DNA of 64,000 nucleotides from Membranipora membranacea (taxonomy: Eukaryota; Bryozoa; Gymnolaemata; Cheilostomatida; Membraniporidae), in the NCBI GenBank assembly GCA_914767715.1, contig OU612067.1, positions 5,086,001-5,150,000 of the forward strand. Direction: 5' to 3'. Below, piece by piece: positions 23,548 through 35,500 of the stretch. The stretch's first letter is position 1. Every line of letters begins with the position of its first letter. Below the pieces are notes generated by a model that saw only the letters and a list, made by a program, of their open reading frames with translations, was not told the origin of the DNA and made no database searches. Position numbers and translations under genes: made by a program.

Positions 23548-26500
23548 ATGGTGTACTCACCCGATGAGGGGGACCGTATACCGGATCCGCACCGACCCTT
23601 TGATGTAGAAGATAGTTCGAGGAGCAGCTCTCCTATCCAGGTACTGTGCTTCTTCATGAAATGTTCTGTTAGACTGGAACAATTATTATTATTGTTGTTG
23701 ATTTGGTTTGTCTCAGTGTCTGATTGTATATCATTTGATGGTTCTTTGGCACTGAAAAATATGATAGGAATCTTTTTGGCATTGTTCTTGGTTGTTTGCT
23801 CAACTGATACAAATTTCAAGCTGTGCTTAGATGTCCATCGCAGGAGCTTGGATGTTATTTGTACAATAGGTCTGCGAGCTTGAATCCACTCAAAAAGTAC
23901 GGGCAAATTAATTTCCTTCTCCGGGCGGGCGCTTAAAACTTGAATTTATCAAGTAGCTATCCAACTCCTTGAATAGACTACATCAATTATCATTCCGGCT
24001 CTTGTTGGGATGTGCTGTATAAAGCTGTAACTAGAGAGTACACAGTCACACTTTATTTTCATCTAGGACCTGATGAAGTATTCCATCCAAATCAGTGCGG
24101 GCCTTAAACACATAGGAGACCTGGGTAGGAGTAGCGTTACCATGAACTTGAACGATGAACTGGAAAACCTTAGGGTTTTCCAGGAGGAGTTTGCTGTAAG
24201 TATAATATATAGATTACATTTATGTGTCCTACATATCTCCGGATCTAACTCGTACGAGGATGCTCTAATTATGTTCGTTGCTGCCTAGCTTTAATGATTT
24301 ACTCATGGACCAAACACTTATGAATCACTTAAATGTTTATTATTCCTTCACTAATACCCCTGCTGTGGCAACTCAAAATCGTGTACACTTTTTGGACAAA
24401 AAATAAGGTTATTGTTGTGGAGCTGTCACTACAAGACTAAGTGGCTTGCAGGATAAGAAGTCATCGCCAAATTGGCTTTGAAATGAAATTATAGTACGTC
24501 TGTCATCAAAGCACAATTGAAATTTTATGTTCCACTCATTCATGTTTTAAATAATGATTTTAATGATTAATTATTAACCTTTCAAATCAGTGAAAAGCTG
24601 AGGAGTTTTTCTGTCTCAAGTTTAGACCCTCTCAATTCTCTTTTGAGAACAGTCTATCAGACATTATCATCTTTCATTAGGATGAGGAAAAAAGAGAAGA
24701 AGAGGGCGACATTGAGGTACCCATCAGCCGGGCAAGCCAAGCTAGCCCAGCCAGCCAAGCTAGCCCAGCCAACCCAGCTAGCCCAGCTAGCTCGTTGAAT
24801 CAGACCAGCTCGGTGGCGGGGACATTTAAATGTAACCCTTACATGCCTCCTGCTGACTTTACTCCTGATTTGGCTACTATGTAAGTTGTCCTCTTGCCAT
24901 ACGAACCCGAAGAGTTATTTCTTATGCATATTTGTAAAATTAACTCGTGATGTAATGGTCTCTCAGTTCTCATTCTACCCCATTTGACAAAGTAAAAATC
25001 TGATGTGTTTTAAAATGTGAACATGCCATTTCATATTTTGATTAGTCAAAAAATTAACACAGGGGCACATGACAAGAAAATGAACCTGGTGTGTTGTTAT
25101 TATCCTATGTTGAATGGACATGGGAATAGCAAACGCAAAACTGTGGTAATAAAATTGGAAATAACATTTGGCTTGAATTGGATATTTCGTACCCTCAACG
25201 CCACTTTAAGTTTCAATGATCTATGCTCTGTTGTTAGGGGACCGATGCTGTTTGGAACTCCCAAACCATCTATCAGCCATTCTATATCTGTGGTAAGTTA
25301 TTTAAATGTTTATTGATTATTGTCTATTATTTGTATTGTATTTGTTTGGTTTTTGTATATAATTTGTTGAACGGCTTGTTCATGGGGTTTGACGACTGTT
25401 CATCACTGTGCGCAATGTGCCACCAACCTCGTATCCAAATATATAAACACTTGTGAGTTGTACTATCTGTCTACTACTTGTACTATAACTAGTTTGTGTG
25501 AGCAACATGAGTGAATATGCCAAAAGTTTCCTTTTATTTAAACACAATCAAATGGACTAGGACGGTGATTAGTGTTATGATTTCTGCATCCCCTTGAAGA
25601 CACTCTCAATATTATCATTTCTTCAGTTTTTAATGCCTTCCCCATGTCCATTCATTCAATTACTAAGCCAACATCTTCTAAACATGCAGTACACAAGTAC
25701 TTCCTATTTTGATTATCTTCCTTTTTCAAATTTCTTTTGGCACTGTATGGCCCACATATCAATAAGAAATAAGTTGCCAATAAAAAGTAACAGATTATGA
25801 AGATTATAGACTAGCGAAATTTTAGAACTGTTATCATTAATTTTAGTATATGTGGCCTAATGGAGCTCCAAAGACCCTAACCCAAGTAGAGCAAGATGAA
25901 ACCCGAGTGGAGCAGGATCTACCCCCAGTAGAGCAGGATCTACCCTCAGTGGAGCAGGATCTACTACCGGTAGGGCAGGATCTACCCCCAGTGGAGCAGG
26001 CGCTACCCCCAGTGGAGCAGGTGCCAACCACATCCCGGATTCAGACTCACAACCCGACCGAACATATCTTGAAGAGAGAACCGAGAAAGCCATTAGACAA
26101 GCAAATTCTGAAGTACATAAATGACCAGGTTCTGAAACCTAGCATCGAAATTGTACGGTCTCTAGCCTCAGGTATGTATATGCAGCAATCAAGGGTGACG
26201 GTTCGGCCAGGAAACTTAAAGGATATATGATGAGGACATATTAAGATTGCGTTGGTAAAATACCTCTGTTCGTTCCCCCATTGTATCGTATGTTAATCAT
26301 GCGGTCTTGCTAGCTTCGAAAGCCTAACTCTTCACGATTCAATAACCAAAACTTCCCACTCAAAACGAGTACGACAAGTTTCAGTTTCCCTTAATTATGC
26401 TGCACATTTTCCCGCCAACTATGAAGCCATTGAATACTCAGTTTTACCTTCACTTTTGATTTTTGATAAGATGCAGAGAATGAGTCTGTAGAAGAGATTC

Positions 26501-29500
26501 CAGCTACTATTGACTGCTCTTCAAAGGTCACTAAAACCGAACCCACAGTGGAGCAGGATCTACCCCCAGTGGAGCAGGTGCCAACCACATCTCTGATTCA
26601 GGCTCACAACCCGACCGAACATATCTTGAAGAGTGAACAGAGAAAGCAATCAGACGAGCAAATTCTGAAGTACATAAATGACCAGGTTCTGAAACCTAGC
26701 ATCAAAATTGTACAGTCTCTAGCCTCAGGTATGTAAATGCAGCAATCAAGGGTGGTGGTTCGGCCAGGAAATTTGATCGGATATATGATGAGGACGTATT
26801 AAGATTGCGTTAGTATGATACCCCTGTTCGTTCCCCATTGTATCGTATGTTAATCATGCAGTCGCGCTAGCTTGAAAAGCCTAGCTCCTCAATCACCAAG
26901 ACTTACCACTCAAAACTTGTATGACAAATTTTAGTTTCCCCTAATTATATGCTGCACATTTTAACTGCCAACAATGATGCCATTGAAGACTTAGTTGTAT
27001 CTTCACTTTTGATTTCTGATAGGGGCTGCAGATACCCAGGCTGAAGAGAAAAGTCCCGCTATTATTGACTGCTCTTCAAGACATACTAAAACTGAACCCA
27101 GAGTTGAGCCAGATCTACTCCCAGTGGAGCAGGATGTACCTCGAATTGAGCAGGATCTACTCCCAGTAGAGCAGGATCTTCTCCCAGTAGAGCGGGATCT
27201 ACTCCCAGTAGAGCGGGATCAAACCCCAGTGGAGCAGGATCTACTCCCAGTTGAGCAGGATCTACTCCCAGTAGAGCAGGATCTAATCCGAGTGGAGCAG
27301 GATCTAACCCCAGTAGAGCATCATCTACCCCCAGTGGAGCAGGATTTACCTCGAATGGAGCAGGATCTACCTCCGGTGGAGCAGAATCTACTCCCAGTAG
27401 AGCAGGATTTACTCCCAGTAGAGCAGGATATATCCCCAGTGGAACAGGATCTACCTCGAGTGGAGCAGGATCTACTCCCAGTAGAGCAGGATTTACTCCC
27501 AGTAGAGCAGGGTATACCCCTAGTGGAGCAGGATCTACCCCCAGTGGAGCAGGATCTACCTCGAACGGAGCAGGATCTACTCCCAGTAGAGCAGGATCTA
27601 CTCCCAGTAGAGCAGGATCTAATCCGAGTGGAGCAGGATCTAACCCCAGTAGAGCATCATCTACCCCCAGTGGAGCAGGATTTACCTCGAATGGAGCAGG
27701 ATCTACCTCCGGTGGAGCAGAATCTACTCCCAGTAGAGCAGGATTTACTCCCAGTAGAGCAGGATATATCCCCAGTGGAGCAGGATCTACCTCGAGTGGA
27801 GCAGGATCTACTCCCAGTAGAGCAGGATTTACTCCCAGTAGAGCAGGGTATACCCCTAGTGGAGCAGGATCTACCCCCAGTGGAGCAGGATCTACCTCGA
27901 ACGGAGCAGGATCTACTCCCAGTAGAGCGGGATCTACCCCAGATGGAGCAGGAGCTACCCCCAGTAGAGCATCATCTACCCTCAGTGGAGCAGGATCTAC
28001 CCCTAGTGGAGCAGCATTTACTCGCAGTGGAGCAGGATATATCCCCAGTGGAGCAGGATCTACCTCGAGTGGAGCAGGATCTACTCCCAGTAGAGCAGGA
28101 TGTACTCCCAGTAGAGCAGGATATACCCCCAGTAGAGCAGGAGCTACCCCCAGTAGAGCATCATCTACCCTCAGTGGAGCAGGATCTACCCCTAGTGGAG
28201 CAGCATTTACTCGCAGTGGAGCAGGATATATCCCCAGTGGAGCAGGATCTACCTCGAATGGAGCAGGATCTACTCCCAGTAGAGCAGGATGTACTCCCAG
28301 TAGAGCAGGATATACCCCCAGTAGAGCAGGAGCTACCCCCAGTAGAGCATCATCTACCCTCAGTGGAGCAGGATCTACCCCTAGTGGAGCAGCATTTACT
28401 CGCAGTGGAGCAGGATATATCCCCAGTGGAGCAGGATCTACCTCGAATGGAGCAGGATCTACTCCCAGTAGAGCAGGATGTACTCCCAGTAGAGCAGGAT
28501 ATACCCCCAGTAGAGCAGGAGCTACCCCCAGTAGAGCATCATATACCCTCAGTGGAGCTGGATATACCCCTAGTGGAGCAGCATTTACTCCCAGTGGAGC
28601 AGGATATATCCCCAGTGGAGCAGGATCTACCTCGAGTGGAGCAGGATCTACTCCCAGTAGAGCAGGATTTACTCCCAGTAGAGCAGGGTATACCCCTAGT
28701 GGAGCGGGATCTACCCCCAGTGGAGAAGGATCTACCTCGAACGGAGCAGGATCTACTCCCAGTAGAGCGGGATCTACCCCAGATGGAGCAGGAGCTACCC
28801 CCAGTAGAGCATCATCTACCCTCAGTGGAGCAGGATCTACCCCTAGTGGAGCAGCATTTACTCGCAGTGGAGCAGGATATATCCCCAGTGGAGCAGGATC
28901 TACCTCGAGTGGAGCAGGATCTACTCCCAGTACAGCAGGATCTACTCCCAGTAGAGCAGGATATATCCCTAGTGGAGCAGGATCTACCCCCAGTGGCGCA
29001 GGATCTACCTCGAACGGAGCAGGATCTACTCCCAGTAGAGCGGGATCTACCCCCGATGGAGCAGGAGCTTCCCCCAGTAGAGCATCATCTACCCTCAGTG
29101 AAGCTGGATATACCCCTAGTGGAGCAGCATTTACTCCCAGTGGAGCAGGATATATCCCCAGTGGAGCAGGATCTACCTCGAGTGGAGCAGGATCTACTCC
29201 CAGTAGAGCAGGATCTACCCCTAGTGGAGCAGGACAAACCCCCAGTAGAGCATCATCTACCATCAGTGGAGCAGAATCAACTCCCAGTGGAGCACAATAT
29301 ACCCACAGTGGAGCAGGATCTACCTCGAGTGGAGCAGGATCTACTCCCAGTGGATCAGGATATACCCCCAGTGGAGCAGGATATACCTCGAGTGGAGCAG
29401 GGTCTACTCCCAGTAGAGCAGGATAAACCCCAAGTGGAGAAGGATCTACCCCTAGTGGAGCAGGCCCAACCCCCAGTGGAGCAGGATCTACCTCGAGTGG

Positions 29501-32500
29501 AGCAGGATCTACTCCCAGTAGAGCAGGATAAACCCCAAGTGGAGAAGGATCTACCCCTAGTGGAGCAGGCCCAACCCCCAGTGGAGCAGGATCTACCTCG
29601 AGTGGAGCAGGATCTACTCCCAGTGGATCAGGATATACCCCCAGTAGAGCAGGATCAACCCCGAGTGGAGAAGGATCTACCCCTAGTGGAGCAGGACCAA
29701 CCCCCAGTGGAGCAGAATCAGCTCCCAGTGGAGCAGGATCTACCTCGAGTGGAGCAGGATATACCCCCAGTTGAGCAGGATCTACCCCCAGTGGATCTGG
29801 CCCTAACCACATCTTTCATTCAGGCTCACAACCCAACCGAACATATTTTGGAGAGAGACCCCAGACATCCATCAGACGAGCAAATCCTGAAGTACATACA
29901 TGACCTGGTTTTGAAGCCGAGCATAGAAATGGCACACAACCTGTCATTAGGTATGTGTATGTAACAATCTATGTTGATGTATTGGCAAGGAAATCTATGA
30001 TGAGGGCATTTTAGATGACGTTGGGATACCTCTGTTCATTTCCCCATTGTGTTGCATGTTAATAATGTTGTCTTGCTAGTTCCAAATCCCACTCTACGGG
30101 ATTCAATCACCATTACTTAACAGTACATCGATGACAAACTCGAGTTTCCCCTAATTATGCTGCAAATTTTTAAAATTTTGATTTCTCACATATAATCTGA
30201 TGCTTCGCGCTATTATTTTTGATAAAATTTGTATCAATTGTCTTTGAGTAGAAGTTAATCAGCTCCATAACTTTTCCTCTAGGTGTCTTGTTTGTTTAAT
30301 CCTGGTTCTGTTGCTGTTGTATGATGCTGCCGCCAAACTAGCCAGAACAATCATTTATATAGCTATATTATCATTGCAGATGAAGGTTATGACACTGGAG
30401 TGACAGAGCCATTAACGTCAAATTTTTCAATGCCAACTGCTGAGAAGATCAAGTGCTTTATTTCTAGCCTGGTCATCCAGCCAAGCCTTGACTTCTCACA
30501 GCGCAGTACGGGTAAGTTTTGTTTTGGAGTTATGAGTGTTGTTTTGTTCATATCGATATTCAATAGATGAACTGCTGGATTGCCCTTCCAAACCGCCGAC
30601 TTACCGATGATGTTTTAAGCGTTGAAACTTCAACTTGCATTGACATAAGAAATAATGACTCAATAATGTTACATACAATTATAGTGTTGAGTTAGTTAGT
30701 TCTTCATAATTGATCATGAGAATCTCAGAAGACCAATTGCCACTGTTGTATTTCTTCAATTTTACAGAATTCTCTAAATGATTTGAAATATGCCAAATCC
30801 CAAACTCTAAGTCCCAATGAAAATAATAATTATGATAACAAACTGATATATCAAAGTTGTTATACAGGCCTTGTCATGAGCCGATCACAGTTCTATGAAA
30901 CTTAGCACACCACTATTATTTATGTCATTAGATGCAGATGACAGTATTATGGACTCTCAGCCCCTGGATTCATCAGTAGAGCCAGCAGTGAGTCCACCTG
31001 CATCGCAAATAGATACAAACACAACTGACCAACTGACGAAGTATCAGTATTATCAAGGTAACTACATGGTTCAGAAATTATGAGCTTTAAATTTACATAA
31101 ACTCTGAGAATTTCAAAATTAAATCAAACTGTGTTCACAGCGCCAATGTGCAGATGCTTTGTAATTCTGTTGTGCCGCATTCTATAGACTGAGTGGGTCT
31201 TGGGCAGGAACTGGCCCTCTCATTATATTTATTTCAATAGCCAAAATTCTTATGAACAATTCATGATAAACGTTCAAGTGCGAGGATATTTAAATACAGA
31301 TGCTCTGGACAGTTGGTGAAATATTTATGTTGTGTATTCGATTTGCCCGCAGATTCGATGTTGCCTATTGCTCCAACGCACTTGATTGGCGAGGGTGAGG
31401 GTTCGCCATCCGTGAAATCGACATTCCCATCATCTGAAGCCATTAAGAAATACCTAGAAGTACAGGTGCTTCAGCCGAGTATAGAACTGGTGAAAACTTA
31501 CAACTATAGTGATGATGAGTTTTCAGGTAATTCACATATGCTGCATGTTTTATTTTCCAAAGTTCCAAGTTCAGGGACAGTTTCTCCTACATTCAACTGA
31601 GTGCTACTACTCTCGTTTATTGCTATGAATTGCCAACCTGTAGACGACAATGGGTTTGTTTTTTAACAGCAAACCTTGACAAAGACTGGATTAAAAGACA
31701 CATGCAAAATGTTGTTCCAAGTATGATTGTATTCATCAACAACAATTTTGATGTCCATAGATGCTGGAAATTAAACCAAACCATCCTCAAAGACTGCCAA
31801 TCAAATACCAAACAAACTTTATAAGAGTGTTTAAATCTCATTGCAGAGTGTGCAGAAACGCTAAACGGGTTTTCATCTCCATGCTCATCTCCGGACACCC
31901 CTGCACCGCCCATGACTCCCTCACCAACTCGTCATAAGAAACTGATGCCATCAACCCCATCTATAAGTGATACGACAATCTCTCTCGTAGCAGACCACAG
32001 CCGATCTCCATCCCCTGCCCCGATGTGGAACCTGTTGCTGACTACTGAAACCGAGTCTGAGTCATCACCTTCTCCTGCTCTAAAGATGAGTTTCAGAACG
32101 CCCTCACCATACGGTATCGGGCCAGCGGTGTCCCCATCCCCATTCCCTGCTATACTGCCCTTTCCAGACCAACACCTAGAAAATAGGTCACCCTCCCTTA
32201 CTGGTGAAGAAGACAGTGGACAGATTATGCCTCAGCGCACCGGTTCTTCCAACAAACTCAGGAAATACGTCAGAACTCAGTCTTTGTTACCGAGTATGAT
32301 AATTCCACAGTACATGCGACCCAAACATGATATTGAGGCTAAGCAACTGGACTTACCAGGTATGCTAGTATTTCAGTTTATCTCTAACTAAACTATGTAG
32401 TGCCTTTTTTTGTACAAAAGATCTTATAAAACACCATCCAAATCTCTCAGATGGTGATGAGATCATGATACCGAGATTATCGATTACCCCACCTTCCGAA

Positions 32501-35500
32501 TATTCAGGTATCAGTTTAGCACTTCACATTGTCATTTACTATAACAGCTAAGTACCTCAATTAAATTCAGGAAAATTGTTAAAAACATGCTGTGCTATTC
32601 AAACAATGTATGTATGGTATTTATTGGAGAGTCGTTCCCTCCTTGGAGTATGTGACAACATTCTGTTGTAGGTATGATAAGTGTGATTGTTTAACTTCAA
32701 TAGAAAACATTCTGTTATTGGTTAAGGTAATGTCCAATCACTGTCAAGGTCAGTTCTGATGTAGGACTCCAGCAGACAAGCTGTAAAAAATGTGTTCCCA
32801 GTTTGATAATATCAGGATAAAAATTGGGTTTTAGACCTGGAAGAGAAACAGCATTTAACATTGAAATTAAAAAGGGAGATCTGGGCAGCAGTTGTAATGA
32901 GGAGCGGTATGTTGAGTTGAGCTTTTTGAGTAGCTGAGAAGCTAGTTGTTAAGAATTTATTATGCATTGGAGTATTTGGTAGCTAAAATAAGATTGCAAG
33001 ATCATGATGATAACAGCTGAGGAGTAAGGTGATGATATCGATTTGTTGTGATAGATTTGGGCTGGGGAAAGTAGAACGATATAACGGCAGCAAGGAATTA
33101 CCAATGCAGTTGGTTAGAAGGAGGTTTTTGGCTTTCCAATATGAAGCATACAGTGGTTGGTCGTCATTTGGTTAGCTGATCTGATGGTAGTGGTTGTTAC
33201 CCTTGATGAGAAAATATTAACTAGAGTCTAGTTAGCTAGGTTGGGTTTTGTCTTTGCATTGTAAGCAGTGTTCTCTTTCATAATAAAATGAAAATTTCTC
33301 CTGTTTAGTTGTTATGCTTCTGTTTTCAGATTTCAATTCTGCATCGAATGGTAGCACTCCCAGTCCAGTTCAATTACAAGATCCAACAGCACCAAACAAT
33401 ATGCCTGTTTCTCCGTATAACAACCTCCAATCAGGTATGAATTTACCGGTAAATGATCACATCTATAACTATTACCAATTGTTGATTGTTGACACTCCTC
33501 CTCTGCTTGCTTTTTATATGAACACATATAATATTTCATTGCAATAATACCTTTTTCCCTACATGGTTCATCTATATGTGCTAAACCATAGCATAATTGA
33601 CTATGGTTAAATCTTATCTCTGATGAGCTGTGATTGATTTTGACTCAAGAAGAGGTCTTGTGGGTATGTGTATGATAATGAAAATCTAGTTGAGCCCTAA
33701 GCCAGATTGTACATAATTTTCTAATAGCAATTCATTATATATTATAGGAGGAGTTAGTCCTGCACCTCCATTCGGTGGACCGCTCCCGAATTTACCGTGC
33801 TCCCCTAGCCTTCTAAACGAATATTGTTCTGATGGCGAGATACATTTTGGTTTGCCATCTGCCATATTGCCACCAATATCCCGAGGTACATTAAAGTCTG
33901 ATACACAGAAATCTACTCAATAGAATTATCGGTCATACTTCTGCTCTTTTACTTTATTGTGCTTTAATCAGACCAACTTTGAAAAATATTTATTAAATAA
34001 GTCACTTGTGATTATGCTTAGTGACTTTTTCTGATATTGTAGGACCAGCTTACTCACCACTGCCATGTCAGTTCTCTCCGCGGCCACCATCTCAGGGATC
34101 TCTGATGTTATCTTCTCAGGGATCTCCATACAAACACAAGCCACAGATATCCCAGTTTATACCGGACATGTCAATAGATGATGTGGCTGAATGTGAGGAA
34201 TATCTAGCAATATCGCCCTCCAGTAAGTCTGAACCCTTATTTGTTCCATTCATGTTGTTATTGTTCATGATTTACTGTATAAAGCTGCATGGCCAAACTT
34301 GGAGCTGTATTTTGTTGCAGCCATTAAATAGGACTATATAAGTTGTCAGCCCTCAGCTCGGGAAGTGGGGGGATAACTTGTGGGGAGTTTGAGTTGATAC
34401 AAGCATAGTTGACTGTTGACTGTCCGCCCAGTTGTTACATGTGGTTGGATAGTTTCTTATTCAGTCACATGTGATGTTGATGCCATCAATCTTAATCCAT
34501 CCCTGTTGCTGACATTTTAGTGCAAATAAGCCCAATGGCTCGATCACCGTCCCCATATTGCCAGGTCTCACCTGTTGAGACGGGAGACAAAGCTAGCATG
34601 ACTGGCAGCCACGATACCATGGAGTGCCATAGCATAGCTCGGACACCATCACCGCACTGCCAATTCTCACCCTCGCCTGTTGAGACGAGAGACAAGGCCA
34701 ACAAGGCTGGCAGCCACGATACCATGGAGTGTCATAGCATAGCTCGGTCTCCGTCACCGTACTGCCAATTCTCACCTTCGCCTGTTGAGATGGGAGACAA
34801 GGCCAACAAGGCTGGCAGCCACAATACCATGGAGTGTCATAGCTTAGCTCGGTCACAATCCCCGTACTGCCAATTCTCACCCTCCCCTGTTGAGATGGGA
34901 GACAAGGCTAACAAGGCTGGCAGCCACAATACCATGGAGTGTCATAGCATAGCTCGGTCACAATCCCCGTACTGCCAATTCTCACCCTCACCTGTTGAGA
35001 TGGGAGACAAGGCCAACAAGGCTGGCAGCCACAATACCGTGGAGTGTCATAGCAACTATCGTCAAATGGCAGGTGAGACTTCGGACAGATAGACTCAGTA
35101 AATTCCTTTGGTTGTAGAATATCTATGTGATTATGTTCCTGCTCTCAGTCAATGCTGGTTTGTCGAAGCAGAAGCTCAAAATCAGTGGTTGTGTCAAAGA
35201 GAGACTTGCTATTTAAACTAACAAGATGGAAATTATATAATGTACAATGTATAGCCATGTTCCTTGTTGACTCTATTCTGTATTTTAATCTCCATTTTGT
35301 GTATATAAACCTGTATACTTGTTTTATAGCGTCGCCGTGTCAGCGTACACCAACACCTGGCCGCCAATCACCTGCTCTGTGTACACCTCCACCAGTTAAA
35401 CGTACACCAACACCGTCTCGTCGTCGAAGAACCTCACCTGCTGTCCGTACATCTACACCTGTGTACCGGACACCCTCACCTGCTGTCCGTACACCTACAC

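Larger units (their letters stand above)
25847..30150 (+). repeat. Tandem triplication of an exon-plus-intron unit
   Basis: Exons 25847-26171, 26471-26728 and 27023-29950 share the same 3' half (TTS.IQ.HNPTEHIL... then DEQILKYINDQVLKPSI). They differ mainly in how many VEQDLPP heptads precede it: about 8, 2 and 128. The introns after each copy also align, with shared text around GATATATGATGAGGAC, TTCGTTCCCC and TTAATTATGCTGCACATTTT. So the unit duplicated was exon plus intron, about 0.55 kb. Confidence 0.85.

Noticed and set aside
27086-29812. A 908-codon open frame on the minus strand over the minisatellite
   Set aside because: It is the complement of the 21-bp unit, which lacks stops in that frame. 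The plus-strand frame has splice sites, in-phase neighbours and paralogous exons; the minus frame has none.
31670-31720. Extra module exon (DWIKRHMQNVVP) of the large gene
   Set aside because: The acceptor is good and the sequence resembles the PS module, but the donor that keeps phase cuts the module before PSMI, and donors beyond it break the phase. Kept as a possibility only.
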